Shown here: piece after piece, positions 27,903 through 38,872 of the stretch | How the letters are laid out: every line of letters starts with the position of its first letter | Numbering within the stretch: position 1 is the first letter of the stretch | Assembly: GCA_016718345.1 (NCBI GenBank) | Contig: JADKDN010000009.1 | Span: 59,447 to 123,446, forward strand | Length of the DNA stretch: 64,000 bases | Source of the DNA: Flavobacterium sp. | GTDB taxonomy: Bacteria > Bacteroidota > Bacteroidia > Flavobacteriales > Flavobacteriaceae | Reading direction: 5' to 3' | Program-made: the position numbers and the translations under genes | The notes under the pieces: generated by a model | Told to the model about the DNA's origin: nothing | The model's database searches: none | What the model saw: the letters and a program-made list of their open reading frames with translations, nothing else

Positions 27903-28510
27903 CTATTTTTCTAAAGCAAACCTTCTAGCGACTTCTGTCCAATTGATAACATTGAAAAAAGCCTCGATATAGTCTGGTCTTCTATTTTGATAATTCAAAT
28001 AATAAGCATGTTCCCATACATCCATACCTAAAATTGGCGTTCCTCCACAGCCTACTTCTGGCATAAGTGGATTGTCTTGATTTGGCGTTCCGCAAACATC
28101 AAGTTTCCTCCTTTATGTACACAAAGCCAAGCCCATCCCGAACCAAATTGTGTAACACCAGCTTTACTGAATCTAGCTTTAAATTCATCAAATGAACCAA
28201 AGTGCTTTTCTATAGCATCTGCTAATTCTCCAGAAGGTAGTCCGCCACCATTTGGCGACATAACAGTCCAAAACAAGTTGTGATTGTAAAAACCACCACC
28301 GTTATTTCGAACAGCAGCGTTTTTCATGTCAAGATTAATCAAAATATTCTCAATGGTTTTTCCTTCCATATCAGTTCCGGCAACTGCTGCATTGAGGTTT
28401 GTAGTGTATGCATTATGATGTTTTGTATGATGAATTTCCATCGTGCGGGCATCAATATGAGGCTCTAATGCATCGTATGCATAAGGTAATTTTGGTAATT
28501 CAAAAGCCAT
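27903..28510 (-). pseudogene. sodA: Superoxide dismutase (Fe/Mn family, probably Mn), frameshifted
   Basis: The enzyme dismutates superoxide. Metal-ligand regions are HHTKHHNAYTTNLN and NNGGGFYNHNLFWTVMSPNG in the main frame. In the shifted frame the end is complete: CGTPNQDNPLMPEVGCGGTP, DVWEHAYYLNYQNRRPDYIE (last two ligands), and a stop at 27903. One base is missing near 28070 (NLDVCGTP is expected where NLMFAERQ is read). The GGG-NH region favours the Mn type, a weak inference. Reconstructed length is about 202 residues, normal for the family. A TAATTTTG -7 element lies upstream at 28554-28547. Confidence 0.92.
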
Positions 28511-28546
28511 TTTATTTTGTTTTAAAGGATTAATAAATATTTATTT

Positions 28547-28568
28547 CAAAATTAAACAATTAACTTTG
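28547..28568. promoter_or_regulatory. Divergent -7 elements for sodA and the AddA-like gene
   Basis: TAATTTTG on the minus strand (28554-28547) faces sodA and TAACTTTG on the plus strand (28561-28568) faces the helicase gene. They lie back to back with only 6 bp between. The -33 elements are not clear. Confidence 0.5.
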
Positions 28569-28651
28569 GAATTAAAATAATCAATTGTTATAATTTAATT
28601 AAAAAACTAAATTATACAAAAGATTGTTTTTAAACTTTGAAAATAAGTCAA

Positions 28652-31600
28652 ATGGATAGACCCTCATTCGCGATTTATGATGCATCAGCAGGTTCAGGAA
28701 AAACCTATGCTTTAGTCAAAGAGTATTTGAAAATTATTTTGACCTCAAAAAAGGATGATGCTTACCGCAATATCTTAGCGATAACATTTACAAACAAGGC
28801 TGTTCATGAGATGAAATCTCGAATTGTAGGGAGCTTGTCTGAATTTGTCAAAGAGGAGCCTAGCTCAAAAGCCGAAGTTTTAATTATGGATTTGGTTTCA
28901 GAAACCAAGCTTCCTAGGGAAAAGATAAAAACAAAATCTAAGCAAATTATTAAGCATATAATTCATAATTATGCGGCATTTGATATTTCAACAATAGATA
29001 AGTTTACACAAGGTTATAAGAGCTTTTGCTCATGATTTAAATTTACCTATGACTTTTGAGGTTTCATTGGATTCCGAAAATTTACTAACCGAAGCTGTTG
29101 ATGCAATTATAGACCAAGCCGGCGAAGAGGATGTGTTGACAAACTTGTTGGTCGATTTCACCATGGAGAAAACAGACGATGATAAGAGTTGGGATATTTC
29201 TAGAGAAATTTTTGAAACGGGAAGATTAATTTTAAACGAAAACAACAGAAACGAAATAACTTCTTTTGAAAACAAATCAATTAGTGACTTTCTAGCCAGT
29301 AAAAAAAAGTTAGGCGAAGCTTGCAAAGTTTTGGAAGGAGAAAATAGTCAGCTTGCACAAGAAGCTGTTGGATTAATTGATAAAAATGCTATTGATCTTA
29401 AATCATTTTCAGGAGGACATTTTCCGAATCATCTACAAAGTATTATCAAAGGAAACTTCAATCCTAGAAATAAAACCTATCACGAGTTTGATGATATAAA
29501 GATAAATAAAACAGCGAAGGATAGAGTTGTTATAGAAGGAATTATTCCTGACTTGTTACAAAAACTGGAAATTATCTATAAGAATTTTGAAAAAAGAGAT
29601 TTTTACAAGGCATTTTTAAAAAACATCACACCACTTTCTTTATTAAATAGAGTTAGTAGTGAATTAGCTAAAATTCAAGACGAGCAAAATATTCTCTCCA
29701 TTTCAGAGTTCAATTCAATTATACATCATCAAATTCAAAATCAGCCGGCTCCTTTTATCTATGAACGATTAGGAGAGCGATACCGTCATTTTTTTATCGA
29801 TGAATTTCAAGATACTTCAGAAATGCAATGGCAAAATTTAATTCCGTTGATAGATAATGCAACTTCTAGCGAAATTGATGGAGAAAAAGGAACACTAATG
29901 ATTGTAGGCGATCCGAAACAGTCTATTTATCGCTGGAGAGGAGGCAAAGCAGAACAGTTTATTGAGTTGAGTAAAAACAAAAATCCATTTAACAATCCAG
30001 ATAAAAAACTTGAACATTTAGATAAAAATTACAGAAGCTATTCACAAATTATTGAATTCAACAACGGTTTTTTTAAACTACTATCAACCGAGTTTGAGAA
30101 TCCAGATTATAAAGAGTTGTATGAAAAGCATACGTATCAAAAGTCTAATGACAAGATAGGCGGATATGTAAATATCTCGTTCTTGCCAAAATCGATTGAT
30201 ATCGATGAAGATTCTAAAGACAAAACAACACAGTATTTAGAAGCTACTGTAAAAACGATAAGGAAAATAGAAGAACAAGGCTTCGAATATAGAGATGTGG
30301 TAATCTTAACCCGAAAAAGAGAGCAAGGAATTTCGGTGGCCAATTATTTAACAGAGCAGGGAATTCCAATTGTATCATCAGAAACCTTAATGATACAAAA
30401 TGCGACCGAAGTTCAATTTATTATAAACACTTTAAAATATTTAAATAACAGTTCCGATAAAGAAGCCAAAGCTAATTTTCTATTTTACATAGCACGCTAT
30501 ATCCAGCATGAAATCCCAGTTCATGATTTTATTGCCAAGGGAATGGAGGAAATGAATGAAAGGGCTTTTGAGGATTGGTTAGCAACCGTTGTCAATTCAA
30601 TTTCTTTTCAAGATATCAGAAAAAAATCGTTGTATGAAACCGTAGAAATTATCATTTCAAAATTTATTGATCCAAAAAATAAAACTGCATACGTACACTA
30701 TTTTTTAGATATTGTAATCGAGAGAGATGTACGAAATCAGTCAGGGATTTCGGATTTCTTGAAATATTGGGATAAAAATTCTGAAAAGTTTAGTATTCCA
30801 TCTCCTGAGGGTAAAAATGCAGTCCGAATTATGACGGTACATAAATCAAAAGGATTAGAATTTCCAATAGTCATTCTGCCATTTGCCGATGAAGACTACA
30901 CCAAAAAACCAAAAGATAAATTATGGCTGAATGCTGAAGAAGAAACTTTTGGATTGCCCAAGGTTTTGATAGATAACAGTAGTGCTGTAGTGGGTTATGG
31001 AGAGGATGCAAAAATGGTTTACGAACAGAAGAAACAAGAAGACTTATTGGATAACATCAATGTCTTGTATGTGGCACTAACTAGAGCCGAAGAGCAGTTA
31101 TACATAATTTCTAGAATGGTAGAAACAAATAAAGAAGGTATGTATCCAAATTCTACAGCAACATTTTTTATTAAATATTTAATTGATAAAAACTATTTTG
31201 ATGAAAACAAGCTTGAATACCAGTTTGGTTTACCAGTAAGATTATCCGTAAAGAGTGACTCTAAAGATGAAATAAAAACTAATTTATTTAGTCAATAACA
31301 TTCTCAATCCTGTAAATATAAAAATTGCACAAAAAGAATCGTTAATGTGGGGAACACACCAGCAAAAAGCAATAGAATACGGTAATCTTATCCATGAAAT
31401 TATAGCATTAGTAAAAAAGAAAGAGGACATAGATTCAGCTATTATCCAATCTATTGAAAACGGATTAATTGTTTTGGCTCAAAAGGAAACTGTACGCAGA
31501 ACAATTTGCGAAATAGTTTTCCATCCAGATCTTTTAGAATGTTTTTCAGAAGAAAATTTGGTATTAAATGAGCAAACAATTATTCAGAAAGAGGGCGCTA

Positions 31601-31797
31601 TAATTAAACCAGATAGAATGGTTTTAACCAAAAAAAATGAGGTATTGTTACTTGATTACAAAACGGGAATTCACAATTCTAAGCACCAATCACAATTGGA
31701 AAATTATAAAATTGCAATTGAAAAAATGGGCTATAAGGTCATTAAAAAAGCCCTTGTTTATATAGGAGAAGATATTAACGTTGTAAATTTTAATTGA
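28652..31797 (+). pseudogene. addA: AddA/RecB-like helicase-nuclease, frameshifted
   Basis: The ATG at 28652 begins MDRPSFAIYDASAGSGKTYA (Walker A). UvrD-type helicase motifs follow: FFIDEFQDTSEMQW (Walker B), IVGDPKQSIYRWRGG, NYRSYSQIIEFNN, MTVHKSKGLEFPIVILPF and VLYVALTRAEEQLYII. The C-terminal nuclease motif is IKPDRMVLTKKNEVLLLDYK, an Asp plus DYK arrangement. Indels lie near 29015 (true path VIRAFAHDLNLPMTFEV) and 31290 (true path VNNILNPVNIKIAQKESLMW). Reconstructed length is about 1048 residues. It resects double-strand breaks with the AddB-like protein encoded 3 kb downstream. The gene symbol follows naming in Bacteroides; RecB-like is an equivalent reading. Confidence 0.85.
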
Positions 31798-31834
31798 ATT
31801 TTAAAAAAGGAGTTGTCATTTAAAAAAAATCAAA

Positions 31835-33025
31835 ATGTACGGGAAAATAAAAGAGCATCTTCAAGATGAATTAAAAACCATTGAGGAGAACGGAATTTTT
31901 AAAACAGAAAGAATTATAACTTCTTCTCAAGGTGCCGAAATTACAATTTCGACAGGTGAAAAAGTACTGAATTTTTGTTCCAATAATTATTTAGGTTTAT
32001 CCTCCCATCCAGAAGTAATTCAAGCAGCTAAAGATACCATGGATACACATGGATTTGGGATGTCTTCGGTACGATTTATTTGCGGAACTCAGGATATTCA
32101 CAAAACACTTGAAAAAAAGATTGCCGATTTCTATGGAACAGAAGACACCATACTTTACGCCGCTGCTTTTGATGCTAATGGAGGTGTTTTTGAACCTTTA
32201 CTCAGTGAAAATGATGCAATAATTTCTGACAGTCTTAATCACGCTTCAATTATAGATGGAGTTCGTTTGTGCAAAGCCATGCGTTATAGATATGAAAATA
32301 GCGATATGCAGGATTTAGAACAACAGTTAATAAAGCTAATGATGCAAAAGCCGTTTCAAGATAATTGTTACCGACGGCGTTTTTCAATGGACGGAATTGT
32401 TGCTCCACTTGACAAAATATGTGATTTAGCTGATAAATATGATGCGATGGTTATGGTTGACGAATGTCATGCTGCCGGATTTATTGGCGTTACAGGGCGT
32501 GGAACTCTACAAGCAAAAGGAGTAATAGGAAGAGTAGATATCATCACTGGAACTCTTGGTAAAGCATTGGGAGGCGCTATGGGAGGTTATACTACTGCCA
32601 AAAAAGAAATTATTGAACTATTACGTCAACGTTCTCGTCCTTATTTGTTTTCTAATTCTTTAGCACCAGCAATTGTTGGGGCTTCAATTAAAGTTTTTGA
32701 AATACTAGAAAAAAGCACTCATTTGAGAGATCAATTAGAGTGGAATACTAATTATTTTAAAAAAAGAATAAAAGAAGCAGGGTTTGATATCGTTGACGGA
32801 GATTCAGCCATTGTGCCTATTATGTTGTATGATGCAAAACTGGCGCAACAAATGGCAAATGAGTTATTAAATAAAGGAGTATACGTTATTGGATTCTTTT
32901 TTCCAGTAGTTCCAAAAGGTAAAGCAAGAATCAGGGTGCAACTTTCAGCATCACATACTAAAGACCATTTAGATAAGGCTATTGAGGCTTTTATTGAAGT
33001 TGGAACAAAATTAAAGGTAATATGA
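31835..33025 (+). CDS. kbl: Glycine C-acetyltransferase (2-amino-3-ketobutyrate CoA ligase) with a scrambled patch
   Basis: The PLP enzyme converts 2-amino-3-ketobutyrate and CoA to glycine and acetyl-CoA in threonine breakdown. Typical motifs: NFCSNNYLGLSSHPEVIQA, FGMSSVRFICGTQDIHK, MVDECHAAGFIGVTGRG and the PLP Lys in TGTLGKALGGAMGGY. The frame is open throughout, but residues ~167-184 (KLMMQKPFQDNCYRRRF) do not fit the family. Reading the same DNA with three added bases (near 32337, 32365 and 32385) gives ANDAKAVSRIIVTDGVFSMD, the conserved segment. So three single-base losses cancel each other and leave a 396-residue product, one residue short. Confidence 0.93.
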   Translation: MYGKIKEHLQDELKTIEENGIFKTERIITSSQGAEITISTGEKVLNFCSNNYLGLSSHPEVIQAAKDTMDTHGFGMSSVRFICGTQDIHKTLEKKIADFYGTEDTILYAAAFDANGGVFEPLLSENDAIISDSLNHASIIDGVRLCKAMRYRYENSDMQDLEQQLIKLMMQKPFQDNCYRRRFSMDGIVAPLDKICDLADKYDAMVMVDECHAAGFIGVTGRGTLQAKGVIGRVDIITGTLGKALGGAMGGYTTAKKEIIELLRQRSRPYLFSNSLAPAIVGASIKVFEILEKSTHLRDQLEWNTNYFKKRIKEAGFDIVDGDSAIVPIMLYDAKLAQQMANELLNKGVYVIGFFFPVVPKGKARIRVQLSASHTKDHLDKAIEAFIEVGTKLKVI

Positions 33026-33078
33026 GTGTTATATTTGACACTTATGCAACATTTTCGCTGTTATTTTTAACATTTCGT

Positions 33079-33109
33079 TTTGTAGTTAAAAAATTACGTA
33101 TTACTTTTG
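33079..33109 (+). promoter_or_regulatory. Consensus promoter of the OmpA gene
   Basis: TTTG (33079-33082), 19 bp, TACTTTTG (33102-33109): a full match to the Bacteroidota TTTG-N19-TAnnTTTG promoter. The leader to the ATG is about 57 bp. A strong promoter fits an abundant outer-membrane protein. Confidence 0.8.
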
Positions 33110-33172
33110 TCTCATTAATCTGTTGTAATCAAAACAAAAATTAAAGTATTGTAATCTAAACAAAAGTAAAGT

Positions 33173-34582
33173 ATGAAACATCTTAACAAATTATTTGCTG
33201 TTGCATTAATGTTTGTCGGAATAAATTCGCAAGCACAAGACAGTAACAACCCTTGGGCAATAAGTTTTGGGGCAAATGCAGTAGACACTAGAGTAAGTGC
33301 AGCGTCAAGCGTTGAGGATCAATTTTCTCAATATTTTAATGTTAAAGAAAATTGGAATATTATTCCATCTGTATCTTACCTAAATGTTTCCAAAAATGTT
33401 GGAGGTAATTTCTCTTTCGGAATTACAGGATCTATAAACAAGATTTCAAGATTTGTTCTTCCTAGAACAACTGTTCCAGGAGATTACACAGTAGTTAACC
33501 CAGGAGATCTTAGTTACTATGCTGCTGATGGAGTTATCAAATATAGCTTTCAAGACGCATTAGGTTCTAAATGGTTTGATCCTTCTGCTCACATTGGTGG
33601 AGGTTACACTTGGTTGGGAGACGCTAGTTATGGAACAGTAAATGGAGGTTTAGGATTGACTCTATGGTTCTCAGAAATGGTTGGTTTATCTTTTCAATCA
33701 ACATATAAATATTCTTTAGAAGATTCAGCTGATAGAGGTATGGCTGACAACATTCCAACTCACATGCAACATTTTGCAGGTCTTACTTTCAAATTTGGAG
33801 GAAAAGATACAGATGGAGATGGTATATATGACAAAGATGATGCTTGTCCAGAAGTTGCTGGTTTAAAACAATTTAAAGGTTGTCCAGATACTGACGGAGA
33901 TGGAATCATCGACGGAAGTGATTCTTGCCCAGAAGTTGCTGGTTTAGCTGAATTCCAAGGTTGTCCTGATACTGACGGTGACGGAATTGCTGATAAAGAT
34001 GATGCTTGTCCAGAAGTTGCAGGTCCAAAAGCATTAAACGGATGTCCTGATGCTGATGGTGATGGAGTTGCTGATAAAAATGACAAATGTCCACAAGTTG
34101 TGGGTCCTGCTGCAAACGGTGGTTGTCCATGGCCAGACACTGATGGTGACGGAGTATTAGACAAAGATGACAAATGTATTGATGTTAAAGGTACTGTTGC
34201 TAACAACGGATGTCCAGAAATAACTGAAGAGCAAGTAAGTCAATTAAATGCTTATGCTAAAACTATTTTATTCAATAGCGGTAAAGCTACGTTCAAGCAA
34301 GAAACTTTTGCAGTATTACAATCAATAACTGCTATCTTGAAACAATATCCTTCTTCTAAATTTAGTATTGAAGGACATACTGATAGCGATGGTAAAGATG
34401 CTGCTAACCAAAAATTATCTGAAGATAGAGCAGGTGCAGTTAAAAACTATTTAATTGAAAATGGAATTGATGCTAGCAGATTGTCATCAGCAGGTTTTGG
34501 AGAAAGCAAACCAATTGATAGTAACAAAACTGCAAAAGGTAAAGCTAACAACAGAAGAGTTGAAGTGAAATTAGTAAAATAA
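33173..34582 (+). CDS. OmpA family outer-membrane protein with thrombospondin type 3 repeats
   Basis: This 469-residue protein has a signal peptide (about 1-21, ...GINSQA-QD), an N-terminal beta-barrel (to ~205), five calcium-binding TSP3-like repeats (~210-345) of the form DTDGDGIYDKDDACPEVAG...GCP, and a C-terminal OmpA peptidoglycan-binding domain (~355-469, ILFNSGKATF, IEGHTDSDGKDAAN, LSEDRAGAVKNYL, NRRVEVKL). It links outer membrane and cell wall. The repeats are very similar at the DNA level. The frame is intact, with its own promoter and terminator. Confidence 0.95.
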   Translation: MKHLNKLFAVALMFVGINSQAQDSNNPWAISFGANAVDTRVSAASSVEDQFSQYFNVKENWNIIPSVSYLNVSKNVGGNFSFGITGSINKISRFVLPRTTVPGDYTVVNPGDLSYYAADGVIKYSFQDALGSKWFDPSAHIGGGYTWLGDASYGTVNGGLGLTLWFSEMVGLSFQSTYKYSLEDSADRGMADNIPTHMQHFAGLTFKFGGKDTDGDGIYDKDDACPEVAGLKQFKGCPDTDGDGIIDGSDSCPEVAGLAEFQGCPDTDGDGIADKDDACPEVAGPKALNGCPDADGDGVADKNDKCPQVVGPAANGGCPWPDTDGDGVLDKDDKCIDVKGTVANNGCPEITEEQVSQLNAYAKTILFNSGKATFKQETFAVLQSITAILKQYPSSKFSIEGHTDSDGKDAANQKLSEDRAGAVKNYLIENGIDASRLSSAGFGESKPIDSNKTAKGKANNRRVEVKLVK

Positions 34583-34602
34583 TTTTATCAAAAATATTTT
34601 TG

Positions 34603-34634
34603 AAAACGCCCCGATTTATCGGGGCGTTTTTTTA
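34603..34634 (+). terminator. Strong terminator after the OmpA gene
   Basis: A GC-rich perfect stem AAAACGCCCCGA/TCGGGGCGTTTT with a 4-nt loop runs into a T tract. An open frame continues through it from 34600 toward addB, but translation of a hairpin is unlikely. Confidence 0.9.
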
Positions 34635-34644
34635 TTTTTATAAA

Positions 34645-37405
34645 ATGACAAACACTTCTTTTTTAGATAAAATTGCACAAGTTTTAATAGAAGATTATTC
34701 GGAGAAACTATTCGACACCATTGTCATTTTACCCAATAAAAGAGCAAAGGTTTTTTTATTAGATTCACTAAAAAAACAAGTTGAAGGTACCATTTTCTCT
34801 CCAAAGATAATTAGTATTGAGGATTTTATTCAGGATATTGCAACGATACGTTCTGTTGATGCTATAGAATTACTATTTGAGTTTTATGATGTCTATATAT
34901 CAATAACTGATAAAGCCAATCAACAATCATTTGAACTTTTTGCGAATTGGGCTAAAACACTATTGCAGGACTTCAATGAAATAGATAGGTATTTGTTAGA
35001 ACCTTTGCATGTTTTGTCTTATTTGAAAGATATTGAGGACATCAAGCGTTGGGGAATTGAAGTTGAAAACAAAACCCAATTGCTTGAAAATTATATCGAT
35101 TTCTGGAAATTATTACCACTCTATTATCAATCATTGTATGATCATTTACTTAAAAAAAGAATTGGCTATCAAGGATTAATCTATCGTGAAGCGGTGCATA
35201 ATTTAAATCATTTTTCGAGTTCAATTCAAAAAAAGCAATTCATATTTGCAGGATTCAATGCTTTAAATGCCGCGGAAGAGAAAATAATTCAGCATCTTAT
35301 TGCATCCAATCAAGCAAAGATTTATTGGGATGTTGACCAAACCTTTCTTAATGATCCCTACCACGATGCGGGTTTGTTTGTTCGACGGTTCAAAGAGAGT
35401 TGGAAACATTACAAATCCAACCCTTTTCAATGGATTGTTGATGATTTTTCGCAGACAAAGAATATTCAAATTATTGGTACACCAAAATCCATAGGTCAAG
35501 CTAAAATTGCGGGGAGCATTGTTGAAAATAGTATTAATTCCAACCCAAACACTGCACTAGACAAGGTTGCCATAGTGCTTGGTGAGGAAAGCCTGCTTGT
35601 TCCGTTGTTGTATGCTTTGCCCGAAAATGTTGGAGCTTTAAACATCACAATGGGTTATTCGGCAAAGAACAATCCTGCGCAGATTTTGATAGCTAAATTG
35701 TTTAAAATGCACACAAATGCGTTGTCTAGAAGTAATAGCAGTTATGTTTTTTATTACAAAGACGTACTCGATGTACTTACGCACCCATTGGTAGAACCCT
35801 ATGCAAATACAAATGCTTTAGTTACTGTAATTAATCAAAACAACTATACATTTATTTCGCATCATAAATTGATGGAATTAAATGTAAATCCAAGCTCTTT
35901 GTTTCAATTATTATTTCAAAAATGGGACAATGGATCAATTGCGGTTTTGGAATCACTTTCGAGCTTGTTACTAAGCATTAAAAACAATTTAAGCAATGAT
36001 AATGAAGAAGAAAAAATTACAAAAGCCTTTGTTTTTTCTATTTTCAAAATCATTAACAAGCTGATTAATTATTATTCACAACACCAACATATTAATAAGA
36101 TTGAAACCCTGTATGCCATTTACAAACAAGTAATTGAATTAGCTGAAGTTTCGTTTGAAGGCGAACCTTTGAATGGTTTGCAAATTATGGGAGTTTTGGA
36201 AAGTCGAGTGTTGGATTTTGACACAGTAATCGTTACTTCTATGAACGAAGGAAAGTTTCCCGCAGGCAAATCGATGAATTCTTTCATACCTTATGATGTG
36301 AAACGCGAATTGGGCTTGCCGACTTTTAAGGAAAAAGACGCTATTTATACCTACCATTTTTATCATTTGCTACAGCGAGCCACAACTATTTATTTGTTGT
36401 ATAATACGGAAAGTGAAGGTCTTGACGCTGGTGAAAAAAGCCGCTTTATTACACAGTTGGAAGTCGAAAAACAAGCCAATCACAACATCACGCATGAGAT
36501 TTATAATGCAGTGGTGCCAGAAATGGCGTATCAACCTATGGTGATTCCAAAATCGGAAAATGTAATGCTTCGATTGCGAGAAATTGCCGAAAAAGGATTT
36601 TCACCTTCGGCTTTGACAAGTTATATTCGAAATCCGATAGATTTTTATTTTCAGAAAATTCTCCACATTCGAGAAGTAGAAGAAGTGGAAGAAACTATTG
36701 CACTCAATACCTTAGGAACGATTATTCATGAAACTTTGAGGGTTTTGTATGAGCCGTTTGTTGGCAAATTTGTTTCAGAAAGTAACATTCAAGATTGTTT
36801 TAAACTCTTGGACGATGAGGTGTTGAAACAATTTAAACTGATTTACAAAGAAGGCGAAATTAAAAAGGCAGGAATCTTCTAGCTTTTGAGGTGGCAAAAC
36901 GAAATGTTTTTAATTTTTTGAATGTAGAATTAGAAAATATAAAAAAGGAGATAACTTCAAGATAATAGCTTTAGAAAAACGATTTGAACGTATTTTAGAA
37001 CATCCAAGCTTGCCATTTCCTATAAAAATTGGTGGATCGGTTGATAGAATAGAAGAGCGCAACGGAATCATTCGGATTATCGATTATAAGACCGGAAAAG
37101 TGGAGAAAGCTAATGTTACACTTAAATCATGGAATGGACTGACAGAAGACATTAAAAACGATAAAATCATCCAAATTTTAGCATACGCATATATGTTTGA
37201 AAAGGAAATTAGCGACAAACCTATCGAAGCTGGAATTATCTCTTTTAAGAACTTAAAATCGGGATTTTTACCGTTTAATTTTAAAGAAGATAAAGAAGTC
37301 TTTACGACTATTGATAGTGAAATACTATCGAATTATTTGGAACAATTGGTTTTGTTATTGACTGAAATTTTGGATTCAAGTATTGATTTTGTCGAAAAAA
37401 ATTAA
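34645..37405 (+). pseudogene. addB: AddB-like PD-(D/E)XK nuclease/inactive helicase, frameshifted
   Basis: The ATG at 34645 gives MTNTSFLDKIAQVLIEDYSE; the frame extends further up, but only through a terminator. The N-terminal part has LPNKRAKVFLLDSLKKQ, a helicase-like but degenerate region, then VIVTSMNEGKFPAGKSMNSF and SPSALTSYIRNPIDFYFQKI. Indels near 36870 and 36950 break the frame; the joined path reads AFEVAKRNVFNFLNVELENI and DNFKIIALEKRFERILEHPS. The nuclease motif GGSVDRIEERNGIIRIIDYK follows (Asp plus DYK). Reconstructed length is about 920 residues. It probably partners the AddA-like protein in break repair. Its stop overlaps that of the convergent hydrolase gene. Confidence 0.82.
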
Positions 37406-38186
37406 ATTTTCTTAAAAACAAATCCGTCAACAGGGTCTTTAACTCCTCTTGATTTTCAATATGACTCATGTGCCCATCAGGGAAAGAAACGAGTTTAACA
37501 TTGGTATTTTCTATTTGTTCTAAGCTGTCTTCATAATTCAAAACAGGATCTTTTTTGCCTAAAATCAACAGGATTGGATAGGGTGCAAAGTGCAAAATAA
37601 CTTCACGGTCTTTTCTTATTTTCATTCCTTCGAGAGAGGCAACAATACCTTGTAGAGGGCGTTTTAAAGCCTGAGTTCTTGTTTTTTCGATGTCATCAAT
37701 CAATCGCGCTCTATTGTCCTCGCTGAACAAATTAGCAATCGAAAGTCGAACAAATGTGGTATAATCCTGCTTTACAGCTTTTATGGCGCGATCTCGATTA
37801 TTTTTGCGTTCCTCGCTGTCAGCTCTTGATGTAGAGTTAAGTAAAACCAATCCTTTTACTGAATCGGGATACAATTCGGCGAAAGCCAATGCTACATAAC
37901 CACCCATAGAATGGCCTATCAAAACTGCTTTTCGAATTTTTAACTCATGCAAAACTTCATGAACCATATCGGCATTATCTTCCATAGAATGAAGGTAGCC
38001 CAAGCATTCGGTATGGCCATGACCTAATAAATCAATGGAAATCACACGGTGTTTTTTGCTGAATTCAGGAATGAAATCCTGCCACATGGTTTGGTTTTCT
38101 AGGAAACCATGAAGTAATACAATAGCACTACCTTTTCCAGTATCGGAATAGGAGACTTTAGAGTTTTTGTAGAGGATTTGGTTCAC
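37402..38186 (-). CDS. Alpha/beta hydrolase, C-terminal frameshift
   Basis: The fold is clear: oxyanion region VLLHGFLENQTMW, ISIDLLGHGHTE, nucleophile elbow GHSMGGYVALAF (catalytic Ser), acid region LGKKDPVLNYEDSL and catalytic His in FPDGHMSHIEN. Substrate is unknown. As written the frame runs on past the family end to 37308 inside addB. With one indel near 37425 it would end DGFVFKKI and stop at 37402, sharing the TTAA of the convergent addB stop. I chose the GTG at 38186 (VNQILYKNSKVSYSDTGKGS), because the 45 upstream residues are hydrophobic filler without homology pattern. Reconstructed length is about 260 residues. Confidence 0.8.
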
Positions 38187-38319
38187 AATAACAATATATT
38201 TTACAAAAATAGAATTAAAACTTTTAAACCATATAATAAAATTGTAAAAGGTCTTGAATGCTTTATATAGTAAAATAAAAAAAGGTATATTTGAGTAAAG
38301 GAATTTAAAAAATAAAACC

Positions 38320-38712
38320 ATGTTTACTATCCAACAAATTAAAGATGCCCATTCGAAAGTAAAAAGTGGTGCCGATTTTCCAAAATATATGCAAGATATT
38401 ATAGCGCTTGGTGTAACTTCATTTGAAACCTTTGTATTTGATAATCACACCAATTATTTTGGAAAGGACAATTACAAAGTAGCCTCTGAAGGCTTTTCTC
38501 CCACTCTTTCAATTGCCGATGAAAGTGATGTAGAACAATTCAAATTAGACTTGAAAGCGCATCAACAAGGCAAAACAGATTACAAAACTTTTTTAAACGA
38601 TTGTGCTAAATCGGGTGTTGAAAAATGGATTGTCGTTATGGATAAAATGACTTGTAGCTATTATGATAAAAACGGAAATGAAATGGTTGTTGAGAGAATT
38701 CAGACGGTTTAA
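38320..38712 (+). CDS. DUF1398 family protein
   Basis: This 130-residue protein begins MFTIQQIKDAHSKVKSGADF and matches the DUF1398 (YbcV-like) pattern: YMQDIIALGVTSFETFVFDN, DFPKY at the start and GVEKWIVVMDKMTCSYYDKN near the end. Members are small cytoplasmic proteins of unknown function, common in Bacteroidota. It is divergent from the hydrolase, with a gap of about 130 bp. Confidence 0.8.
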   Translation: MFTIQQIKDAHSKVKSGADFPKYMQDIIALGVTSFETFVFDNHTNYFGKDNYKVASEGFSPTLSIADESDVEQFKLDLKAHQQGKTDYKTFLNDCAKSGVEKWIVVMDKMTCSYYDKNGNEMVVERIQTV

Positions 38713-38872
38713 CTCGTAGAATTATGATGTAACGTATAAGTATTCTTTTACAATATCAACTGATTTCATGGGTTTTGTTTACGGATTGTGAATAAAAATA
38801 TTTTTGAATTCTAAAATATTAAATCGGTTTTTATAAATTTGTAACCATTGTGTAAGGTTAAATAATTTGGTT

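Noticed and set aside
33760..34206. Long leftward open frames opposite the OmpA gene
   Set aside because: They mirror the TSP3 repeats on the other strand, and their repetitive Pro/Ser composition is a by-product of that.
33800..34210. Tandem DNA repeats taken as a possible CRISPR-like or satellite array
   Set aside because: They encode in-frame DTDGDGxxDKDD calcium-binding repeats of the OmpA protein and vary at codon third positions.
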